From an uncultured Holophagaceae bacterium (GTDB lineage Bacteria; Acidobacteriota; Holophagae; Holophagales; Holophagaceae): 40,261 nt of DNA. Of the stretch, positions 16,387 through 22,940 are shown piece after piece. How positions within the stretch are numbered: position 1 is the first letter of the stretch; each line of letters begins with the position of its first letter. The stretch is from positions 1 to 40,261 of the forward strand of contig CAIMBM010000212.1 of the NCBI GenBank assembly GCA_903839205.1, given 5' to 3'. The notes beneath the pieces were generated by a model. That model ran no database searches. It saw only the letters and a program-made list of their open reading frames with translations, and had not been told where the DNA came from. The position numbers were made by a program, and so were the translations under genes.

Positions 16387-17850
16387 ATGTCCATCCGCAG
16401 GAGCCTCGCCCCCCTAGCCTTCGCCCTGGGGGCCACCCTGGGGGCCCAGCCGGTTCCCGCCACCGCCCTTCGCCCCTTCCTCAGCGTCGAGGCGCCGGTG
16501 GTGGCCCTGGTCCACGCCCGGGTGGTGGACGGCACCGGGGCCCCTGCCGCGGAGGACCAGACCCTGGTCCTCCGCCAGGGCCGCATCGAGGCCCTGGGAC
16601 CTGCCGCCGCCGTGCCGGTGCCAAAGGAGGCCCAGGTGCTGGACCTCAGGGGCCACACGGTGCTCCCGGGCCTGGTGGGCATGCACAACCACCTGTTCTA
16701 CACCGCCTCCATCCACAGCGACGAGAAGGGGGCGCCGGTGCCGCCCGGGCGCCTCTTCGCCGAGATCGCCTACTCGGCGCCCCGCCTCTACCTGGCTTGC
16801 GGCGTCACCACCATCCGCACCACCGGCAGCCTGGAACCCTACACGGACCTCAACCTCAAGCGCCAGATCGACGCGGGCCTCCTACCCGGGCCGAAGATGG
16901 ACGTCACCGGACCCTACCTCGAGGGTCTCGAGCCCATGACGCCGCAGATGCATGCCCTCCGCGGCCCCGAGGAGGCGCGCCGTTTCGTGGACTTCTGGGC
17001 GGACGTGGGCGTCACCTCCTTCAAGGCCTACATGAACATCACCCGGGCCGATCTCGGCGCGGCCATCCAGGCGGCCCACGCCCGGGGCCTCAAGGTGACG
17101 GGTCACCTGGGCTCCGTCACCTGGCCCGAGGCCCTGGCGATCGGCATTGATGACTTCGAGCACGGCCCCGTCTTCACGGACACGGAATTCACCCAGGGCA
17201 AGGCGCCGGACGCCTGTCCTCCGGTCTCGGCCTCCTGGGCCTCCTGGCTCCAGGTCGACGTGGCGGGGCCCCAGGTCCAGGGCCTCCTCCGCGACCTCGT
17301 GGCAAAGCACGTGGCCGTCACCTCCACCCTGCCGGTCTTCGAGCTGGGCGTGCCCGGGCGGCCGCCCCTCCAGGCGCGGGTGCTTGGGGCCATGTCTGCG
17401 GAATCCAAGGCCAGCTACCTGGCCGCCCGGGCCAGGGTGCCCGTGGCCCCGAACGGCCGGGCCGAGCTCCTCCTGAAGAAGGAGATGGCCTTCGAGCTGG
17501 CTTTCGTGAAGGCCGGCGGCCTGCTGCTCGCGGGGCCCGACCCCACGGGCATGGGCGGCGTGCTGCCCGGCTTCGGCGACCAGCGGGAACTGGAGCTCCT
17601 CGTCGAGGCGGGCTTCACCCCCGTGGAGGCCATCCACATCTACACCGCCAATGGCGCCGCCTTCCTGGGCCGGCTGGACCGCATCGGCACCCTGGCCCCC
17701 GGCAAGCAAGCGGACCTGGTGGTGGTGAAGGGCGACCCCTCGCGGAAGATCGAGGACATCGAAAACGTGGTGACCGTCTTCAAGGACGGGCTCGGCTATG
17801 ACTCCGTCAAGCTCATCGACTCGGTCCGCGCCCACGTGGGAATCCGCTGA
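16387..17850 (+). CDS. Exported metal-dependent amidohydrolase
   Basis: 487 residues of the amidohydrolase superfamily (imidazolonepropionase/prolidase-like branch). N-terminal signal peptide (SLAPLAFALGATLGA). The beta-sandwich flank contains ARVVDGTGAPAAED; metal ligands are His100 and His102 (GMHNHLF), Lys213 (FKAYMN, probably carbamylated), His240 (TGHLG), His259 (FEHG) and Asp385 (AGPDPTG). The C-terminal TLAPGKQADLVVVKGDP closes the sandwich. Likely hydrolyses a cyclic amide, dipeptide or related bond in the periplasm; the substrate is not predictable. GGGAG ribosome site five bases before ATG. It converges with the MscS gene. Confidence 0.85.
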   Translation: MSIRRSLAPLAFALGATLGAQPVPATALRPFLSVEAPVVALVHARVVDGTGAPAAEDQTLVLRQGRIEALGPAAAVPVPKEAQVLDLRGHTVLPGLVGMHNHLFYTASIHSDEKGAPVPPGRLFAEIAYSAPRLYLACGVTTIRTTGSLEPYTDLNLKRQIDAGLLPGPKMDVTGPYLEGLEPMTPQMHALRGPEEARRFVDFWADVGVTSFKAYMNITRADLGAAIQAAHARGLKVTGHLGSVTWPEALAIGIDDFEHGPVFTDTEFTQGKAPDACPPVSASWASWLQVDVAGPQVQGLLRDLVAKHVAVTSTLPVFELGVPGRPPLQARVLGAMSAESKASYLAARARVPVAPNGRAELLLKKEMAFELAFVKAGGLLLAGPDPTGMGGVLPGFGDQRELELLVEAGFTPVEAIHIYTANGAAFLGRLDRIGTLAPGKQADLVVVKGDPSRKIEDIENVVTVFKDGLGYDSVKLIDSVRAHVGIR

Positions 17851-17872
17851 AGCCCTCCTCCTGGAGCGGGAA

Positions 17873-18754
17873 TCAGGCGCTGGTGTCCGGGCCGCCAGCG
17901 TTCGGGTCGCCCCGGTGGTGCACCACCTGCTGCGAGTAGGGGATCTGGATGCCGGCCTCACGGAAGGCCAGCAGGATGCGGCGGCGCAGTTCCCGCGCCA
18001 CGTCCCACTGGGCGCCCGGCGCGGTCTTGGTGAGGGTGCGGACGATGAAGCCGTTGGGTCCCAGGGTCTCGATGCCCTTCACCTCCAGGGCCTCCAGGAC
18101 CTGCTTCTGCCGGTCCTGGTGCAGCTGTCGCCCCACCTCCTTCAGCACCGCGAAGGCCCGGTCAGGATCCGTGGCCAGGTCCACTTCCACATCCACCAGG
18201 GCCCGGGCGAAATCCTTGGAGAGCACCACCACGCGCGAGATCGAGCCGTTGGGGATGAAGTGGGCCCGCCCCTCGGCGTCCCGCAGCTGGGTGATGCGCA
18301 GGGTCATGCGCTCCACGGTGCCCACGTGGCTGTCGTCCACGTTGATGATGTCGCCCACGCCGAACTGGTTCTCCATGAGGAGGAAGAACCCGCTGATGAC
18401 GTCCTTGACCAGGCTCTGGGCGCCGAAACCCAGGGCCACGCCGGCGACCCCGGCACCGGCCACCAGGGGCCCGATGTTCACGCCGAACTCCTGCAGGGTC
18501 ATCAGCAGGAAGAAGGCCACCACCAGCACCCGGGCCGCGTTGGTGAGCACGGAGCCCAGGGTCTCGGCCCGCCGCTCCGCATCGGAAGTGACGAGGTCGT
18601 TGCCGTCGTCCACGGCGCGGCGCACGGCCCGCACCACCAGGGACACCCCCCACAGGAGGGCCAGGCAGGTGATGAGCACCAGCCCGAGCTTCTGGGCCTT
18701 TTCCCAGAGGCCCTGGATGGCGAACGTCTGCATGGTCATGGTGGCCGTTGTCAT
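17873..18754 (-). CDS. Small-conductance mechanosensitive channel, MscS family
   Basis: 293 residues. TM helices about 22-41, 70-86 and 95-112; the third is the pore helix with the Gly/Ala pattern GPLVAGAGVAGVALGFGAQS followed by LVKDVISGFFLLMENQF, then the beta domain (VGDIINVDDSHVGTVERMTL, FIPNGSIS) and a C-terminal alpha/beta domain. It opens under membrane tension to release solutes during osmotic downshock. Three ATG codons lie at the N-terminus; the first (18754) is listed, with no strong ribosome site to decide between them. It converges with the amidohydrolase gene. Confidence 0.92.
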   Translation of the reverse strand: MTTATMTMQTFAIQGLWEKAQKLGLVLITCLALLWGVSLVVRAVRRAVDDGNDLVTSDAERRAETLGSVLTNAARVLVVAFFLLMTLQEFGVNIGPLVAGAGVAGVALGFGAQSLVKDVISGFFLLMENQFGVGDIINVDDSHVGTVERMTLRITQLRDAEGRAHFIPNGSISRVVVLSKDFARALVDVEVDLATDPDRAFAVLKEVGRQLHQDRQKQVLEALEVKGIETLGPNGFIVRTLTKTAPGAQWDVARELRRRILLAFREAGIQIPYSQQVVHHRGDPNAGGPDTSA

Positions 18755-18918
18755 GTGGCGTCCAGGGTATCAGGGCCCGGGTTCCGCGGCCCTCGCCGGG
18801 GCCGGCTTCGGCCCCCTGCCTGGCATCTGGAATGCACCTCGGAATTTTGGGCTGGCGCCTCGACCGGTGCGTCCCATGCTTGGTTTGCGCAACCTTGACC
18901 AACCTGGCGGGGGCATCC

Positions 18919-19011
18919 ATGACCATCGATCGGCGCAGGCACCGGGGCCCCTTCCGCGTCCTCTACATGGACTTCCAGAGCTTCCTCCGCCGCTTCCTGC
19001 ACCTCGGCTAG
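18919..19011 (+). CDS. Possible 30-residue basic peptide
   Basis: ATG preceded by GGCGGGGG six bases upstream, encoding a very basic peptide with a hydrophobic-aromatic middle (FRVLYMDFQSFLRRFLHLG at the end). It lies alone on the plus strand in the 415-base space between the mscS start and the hmgA end. It could be a leader or small membrane-active peptide, or chance. No relatives recognised; conservation would have to be shown. Confidence 0.25.
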   Translation: MTIDRRRHRGPFRVLYMDFQSFLRRFLHLG

Positions 19012-19045
19012 GAAACCGCCTGGACGACCCGGCCCCCCCCGGCGC

Positions 19046-19160
19046 CGGCCGGAGTTGCCCACTTCCAGGGCGACCTCGCAACCATGTGGGTCGCGGAAGA
19101 CGCTCCGGGGGAGCAGCTGGAGCGGGGCCCCACCGGGAGCGAAGCACCTCCGCGAGAGAA
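19046..19160 (-). pseudogene. Possible C-terminal remnant of a VOC/glyoxalase-family gene
   Basis: Reading the minus strand just past the hmgA stop, in another frame, gives a stretch resembling the end of a VOC-superfamily protein: GRVLSRRCFAPGGAPLQLLP followed by SVFRDPHGCEVALEVGNSG. The FRDPxG motif followed by a hydrophobic/Glu strand is typical of the last beta strand and metal ligand of glyoxalases. The frame has no start and its missing N-terminal part would lie inside hmgA, so at most it is a decayed fragment. The rest of the 18755-19169 gap shows nothing else beyond a possible small peptide. Confidence 0.3.
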
Positions 19161-19169
19161 CGCGCCCCG

Positions 19170-20384
19170 CTACTTCCAGGACGCCCAGTACTGGGGATTC
19201 TCCACGGCCTCAGCCGCCGGTGTGGCGTGGAGGGGACGGAAGGCGTCCACCATGACCGCCACCTCGTCCGTGCGGTCCTTGGTGCGGCTGAGGGGAATGG
19301 CCTTGGGGTGGGGCCCGTGGTGGATGCCCTGGGGGTGCCAGGTCATCATGCCGGCGCCGATGCCGTCCCGGCTGAAGAAGTGGCCCGCGGAGTAGAACAG
19401 CACCTCGTCGTAGTCGATGTTGGAGTGGAAGAAGGGCACCCGCATGGCGCCCTCCTCCTCCTCGAAGGGCCGGGGCAGGAAGGAGCAGATGATGAAGTTA
19501 TTGGCGATGAAAGTGCTGTGGGCCGAGGGCGGCAGGTGGTACCGGGCGCTTACCACGGGCCGGATGTCCTTCACGTTGATGCGCCACACCGTCAGGTCCC
19601 CCTTCCAGCCCACCACGTCCAGGGGATTGAAGGGATAGAACACCTTCGTGATCTGCTTCTCGCGCTTGATGTGGACGGCCCACTCCCGCGGGGCGGCGTC
19701 GTAGGGTTCCAGTTCCGGGGTGTCGATCATGGCCGGGTCGAAGAGGGCGTTGGGGCCCAGCTGGTTGCGATCGGGGATGGTGACTTCGCTGAAGCTCTCG
19801 ATGAGCAGGTAGCGCTGGTCGCCCGCACCAGGGAGGAATCGGTAGGTGGTGCCCCGGGGGATCACCAGGTAGTCGCCGGTGGCGTAGGTGAGCGCGCCGA
19901 AGGTGGTCTCCAGCCTCCCGGCCCCGGCGTGGATGTAGTAGACATCGTCCCCGTCGGCATTGCGGTAGAAGAAGTCCATGGCCGCCGGGACCACCCAGTG
20001 CAGGGCCACGTCCGAGTTGTGGAGGAGGCAGACAGGTGCGAAGGTGCGCTCGGTGGAGCCGAACATCGAGAGCTGGAGGGCCTCGTCAGGGTGCTCCTCG
20101 CGTGCCCCACCCTCTGGGCCGCGCGGCGCACGGTGGGCCTCCAATCCGGCTGCGGCCTCAGCCGAGGGGCTCAGGCTGTTCAGGTCGTAGCTGTGTGGAC
20201 GCAGGGGACCCTCGATGCGGGTCCAGTCCGTGACCGGATGGAGCCGGTAGAGGTGGGTGGTGCGGCCGAAGAAGCCATTGCGGGCGTGTTCCTCCTCGAA
20301 GGTGCCCGGCGGCAGGTCCACATGCGCCTGCCGGGCGTGGAGCCCCTTGCGCAGGGGGAACAGGGGCGTTTCCTTCTTGGACAT
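19170..20384 (-). CDS. hmgA: Homogentisate 1,2-dioxygenase
   Basis: Opens the aromatic ring of homogentisate to maleylacetoacetate in tyrosine and phenylalanine breakdown. 404 residues of the bicupin family: ARNGFFGRTTHLYRLHP near the N-terminus, TYATGDYLVIPRGTTYRF (first cupin), and the C-terminal iron site in PFFHSNIDYDEVLFYSAGH and WHPQGIHHGPHP, where the facial His/Glu/His ligands lie. ATG 20384 with GAGGT five bases upstream; an open extension upstream lacks a ribosome site. Single gene on the minus strand, divergent from the corrinoid operon. The FAH-family gene at 15.3 kb would act two steps later; no maleylacetoacetate isomerase or intact 4-hydroxyphenylpyruvate dioxygenase is in view. 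Confidence 0.9.
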   Translation of the reverse strand: MSKKETPLFPLRKGLHARQAHVDLPPGTFEEEHARNGFFGRTTHLYRLHPVTDWTRIEGPLRPHSYDLNSLSPSAEAAAGLEAHRAPRGPEGGAREEHPDEALQLSMFGSTERTFAPVCLLHNSDVALHWVVPAAMDFFYRNADGDDVYYIHAGAGRLETTFGALTYATGDYLVIPRGTTYRFLPGAGDQRYLLIESFSEVTIPDRNQLGPNALFDPAMIDTPELEPYDAAPREWAVHIKREKQITKVFYPFNPLDVVGWKGDLTVWRINVKDIRPVVSARYHLPPSAHSTFIANNFIICSFLPRPFEEEEGAMRVPFFHSNIDYDEVLFYSAGHFFSRDGIGAGMMTWHPQGIHHGPHPKAIPLSRTKDRTDEVAVMVDAFRPLHATPAAEAVENPQYWASWK

Positions 20385-20436
20385 GGGGACCTCGAAGCGA
20401 GCCCCCATTATCGCGGGAATCTGTGACCACAGGTTT

Positions 20437-20499
20437 CTCCAATGCGCGATAGGAGTTGGAGCGACTGGCCCGCGATCCAGCGAGATCGTCAAATTGGAG
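20437..20499. promoter_or_regulatory. Repeated CTCCAAT/TTGGAG boxes between hmgA and the corrinoid operon
   Basis: CTCCAAT (20437-20443), TTGGAG (20456-20461) and ATTGGAG (20493-20499): one box in one direction and two in the other, within the 242-base divergent region. They could be half-sites for a regulator of either transcript. No riboswitch-like B12 box is seen. Confidence 0.3.
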
Positions 20500-20626
20500 C
20501 ATCCAGCAGCCCCTTCAATTTCAGGAACCCGGCCCCGGGGCCGATAGGATGGCTTCACAAGCCCGGCCGTTTTCACCCTCCCCCGCCATACCTGCCGTCT
20601 TCATCTCCTTCCGCGATGGGAATGCC

Positions 20627-21319
20627 ATGGACCGGAACCACGCCCAGGAACTTCTGGATGCCATCGAGCGGGCCGACCGGGCCGGCGCCAACGCCGTGAT
20701 CGAGGACTGGGCCCGGGGCCGCTCCTTCAGCCGGGTGGTGTCTGAACTGCTCTCCCCGGCCCTGGAGACCTTCGGCAGGATCTGGGCCGAAGGCCATGGC
20801 GGAGTCTCCCTCGCCACGGGCTATGTGGCTTCCAAGGTGGCCGAGGATGTCCTGTCGCGGCTGCTGGAGGAGGCCGGTCCCCTCGATGGGGCCCGGACCC
20901 TGAAGGGCCCCGTGGTCCTGGGCAATGTCGAGGATGATTTCCACCCCCTCGGCCGGAAGATGATCGCCGCCTTCCTGCGGACCGACGGCTGGGAAGTCCG
21001 CGACCTGGGCGTGGACGTGAGCGCTGAACAGTTTGTGGACCTGGCGGAGGAGACCGGGGCCCGGGTCATCGGCGCCTCGGCCATGATGTACACCACCGCC
21101 AAGAACGTGGTGAAGCTCCGGGCGGAGATCGATCGGCGGGGCCTGAACGGGAGGCTCCAGCTGGCGGTGGGCGGCGCGGTCTTCAAGTTGCGGCCCGAGC
21201 TGGTGGCCGACTTCGGCGGCGACGGCACCGCCGCCAGCGCCGTGGAGGCCTCCGCCCTGTTCGGGGCCCTGTGGCAGCGGTCCCTGAGCCTGGATCCCGC
21301 CCAGGCGTCGCGCCCATGA
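20627..21319 (+). CDS. Corrinoid (cobalamin)-binding protein, MtaC/MtbC-like
   Basis: 230 residues. N-terminal helical cap domain (about 1-85; LSPALETFGRIWAEGHGGVS) followed by a B12-binding Rossmann-like domain (about 93-215) with the base-off/His-on motif D104-F-H106-P-L-G109 (VEDDFHPLGRKMI), then Ser151 (GASAMM) and the Gly pair in LAVGGAVF. In methyltransferase systems such proteins carry the methyl group on cobalt between a substrate-specific methyltransferase and an acceptor. ATG 20627 with GGGA upstream; earlier in-frame starts would add an unstructured tail. Its stop overlaps the next start (ATGA). No reductive activator (RamA-like) is nearby. Confidence 0.87.
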   Translation: MDRNHAQELLDAIERADRAGANAVIEDWARGRSFSRVVSELLSPALETFGRIWAEGHGGVSLATGYVASKVAEDVLSRLLEEAGPLDGARTLKGPVVLGNVEDDFHPLGRKMIAAFLRTDGWEVRDLGVDVSAEQFVDLAEETGARVIGASAMMYTTAKNVVKLRAEIDRRGLNGRLQLAVGGAVFKLRPELVADFGGDGTAASAVEASALFGALWQRSLSLDPAQASRP

Positions 21320-22341
21320 ACAGCCTGGAACGGATCCTGGCCGCCCTCCAGGATCAGCCCACGGACCGGCCGGCCTTCTTCATCAACGCGAGCCTCTACG
21401 GGGCCCGTCTGACGGGTGCCTCCTTGGACGATCACTACAACCGGGCTGACCTCTACGCCGAGGGCCAGATGGCCGTCCGCGAGACCTTCAGCCCCGACCT
21501 GCTCATCAGCCCCTTCTTCGTGCCGGCCCTCGGGGAGGCCTTCGGGAGCGCCTGGCACGCGCGCCCCCGCCAGGCGCCCAACGTCTCCCGGTTCGCCGCC
21601 AGCTCTGCCGAAGACATGCTGAAGCTCCCCCTGCCGGACGTGGATAGTCATCCCCGGCTGCTCTACCTGCGGGAGACCATCCGGATCCTGGCCAAGGCCT
21701 ACGCGGGCGAGGTGCCCATCTTTGGCGTCCTGGTGAGCCCCGCGGACATCCCCCCGCTGGTCATCGGGCTGGAGGCCTGGATCGATGCCCTCCTCTTCCA
21801 GCCGGAGGTGGCCCAGGCCCTGCTGGACCGCCTGACGCCCTTCTTCCTGGAGCTGGGCCAGGCCATGCTCGGCGACGGGGCCACGGGCCTCGCCCTGACC
21901 GCGAACCTGGCCAATGGTTTCATCGTCACAGACACGGTGGCGGAGACCCTGACCCTGCCCAACCTGAGGGGAGCCCTGGCCGAACTGTCCGGCCCCGTCA
22001 TCTTCCACCATGGGGGCTGCCCCCTGGCCGACCAACTGGCCCGTTTCCGGGGACTGCCCAACGTGGTGGCCTACTTCATCGACGTGGCCGAGGACCTGGG
22101 GGCCGCCCGGGCGGCGCTCGGCCCGGGGCCCATCGTGATGGGCAACCTCAACGGCCCGGGCCTGATCGACCTTCGGCCCGAGGAGGTCCAGGCCCAGTGT
22201 GACCTGGCCTTCGCCCAGCGGGGGACGGACCGCCAGTTCATCCTGGCCACCTGCAGCGCCGACATCCAGTTCGACACGCCCCAGGAATGCATCGCCGCCA
22301 TCACCGAGGCCGTGTGCCGTGCGGGCGGGACGAAGCCATGA
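21316..22341 (+). CDS. Uroporphyrinogen decarboxylase-fold methyltransferase (MtaA/MtbA-like)
   Basis: 341 residues of the URO-D superfamily: MNSLERILAALQDQPTDRPA start, TIM-barrel pattern through YFIDVAEDLG and VMGNLNGPGLIDL. In MtaA a His-x-Cys...Cys set binds the zinc that activates the thiol acceptor; here HHGGC (His231/232, Cys235) and LATCS (Cys313) supply candidates, with slightly different His-Cys spacing. It therefore probably transfers methyl groups to or from the adjacent corrinoid protein. The acceptor is unlikely to be coenzyme M in a bacterium of this type; homocysteine or another thiol is inference. Overlaps both neighbours by ATGA. Confidence 0.83.
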   Translation: MNSLERILAALQDQPTDRPAFFINASLYGARLTGASLDDHYNRADLYAEGQMAVRETFSPDLLISPFFVPALGEAFGSAWHARPRQAPNVSRFAASSAEDMLKLPLPDVDSHPRLLYLRETIRILAKAYAGEVPIFGVLVSPADIPPLVIGLEAWIDALLFQPEVAQALLDRLTPFFLELGQAMLGDGATGLALTANLANGFIVTDTVAETLTLPNLRGALAELSGPVIFHHGGCPLADQLARFRGLPNVVAYFIDVAEDLGAARAALGPGPIVMGNLNGPGLIDLRPEEVQAQCDLAFAQRGTDRQFILATCSADIQFDTPQECIAAITEAVCRAGGTKP

Positions 22342-22940
22342 GCCCCGAGGCCGGCCACCTGTGCATCTCCTGCTCCATCTTTCGGAAGGAGATCGAGGCC
22401 CTGCAGGCCTCCGGTCGCCTCGACCTGCCGGTGGAGTTCCTCAACTCCATGCTCCACCTGGTCCCCGCCAGGCTGGAAACCCGCCTCCAGGAGGTCCTGG
22501 GGGCCGCCCGGACCGGGGAACCCGGTCGGGAGGTGGTGCTGGCCTACGGGGACTGCTGCGGCCACATGGACACCTTCGAATCCGAGCCGGGAACGGCCCG
22601 GACCGAGGGCATCAACTGCTGCGAGATCATCCTGGGCCGCGAGACCTACCGGCGCCTCCGGAAGGAGGGGGCCTTCTTTCTCATGCCCGAGTGGGCCCTG
22701 TCCTGGAAGCAGGTCTTCGTGAGCCAGCTGGGCCTGCTGGGTCCCTGCGCCAGGACCTTCATGCAGGAGCTGCACACGCGGCTGATCTACCTCGATACCG
22801 GCCTGCTGCCGGTCCCCCATGAAACCTTGCAGGAGGCCAGCGAATTCCTGGGCCTGCCCTTCGAGATCCTGCCGGTAACCCTCGAGCCCCTGCTCGCCAG
22901 CCTCCACCGGGCTGCCCTCTCCGCGAACCACCATGACTGA
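22338..22940 (+). CDS. DUF1638-family protein
   Basis: 200 residues. Matches the DUF1638 layout: CISCSIFRKEIEAL start, LNSMLHLVPARLE, YGDCCGHMDT, GINCCEIILGRETYRRL, then an MPEWALSWKQVF segment. The many conserved Cys suggest metal or thiol chemistry, but no function is established. The family is often found next to corrinoid proteins and MtaA-like methyltransferases, as here. Start ATG overlaps the previous stop (ATGA), and its own end overlaps the kinase start by eight bases, so all four are coupled. Confidence 0.78.
   Translation: MSPEAGHLCISCSIFRKEIEALQASGRLDLPVEFLNSMLHLVPARLETRLQEVLGAARTGEPGREVVLAYGDCCGHMDTFESEPGTARTEGINCCEIILGRETYRRLRKEGAFFLMPEWALSWKQVFVSQLGLLGPCARTFMQELHTRLIYLDTGLLPVPHETLQEASEFLGLPFEILPVTLEPLLASLHRAALSANHHD

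Noticed and set aside
20400..20626. Possible cobalamin riboswitch ahead of the corrinoid operon
   Set aside because: No B12-box-like core and no convincing multi-stem fold could be found by eye.
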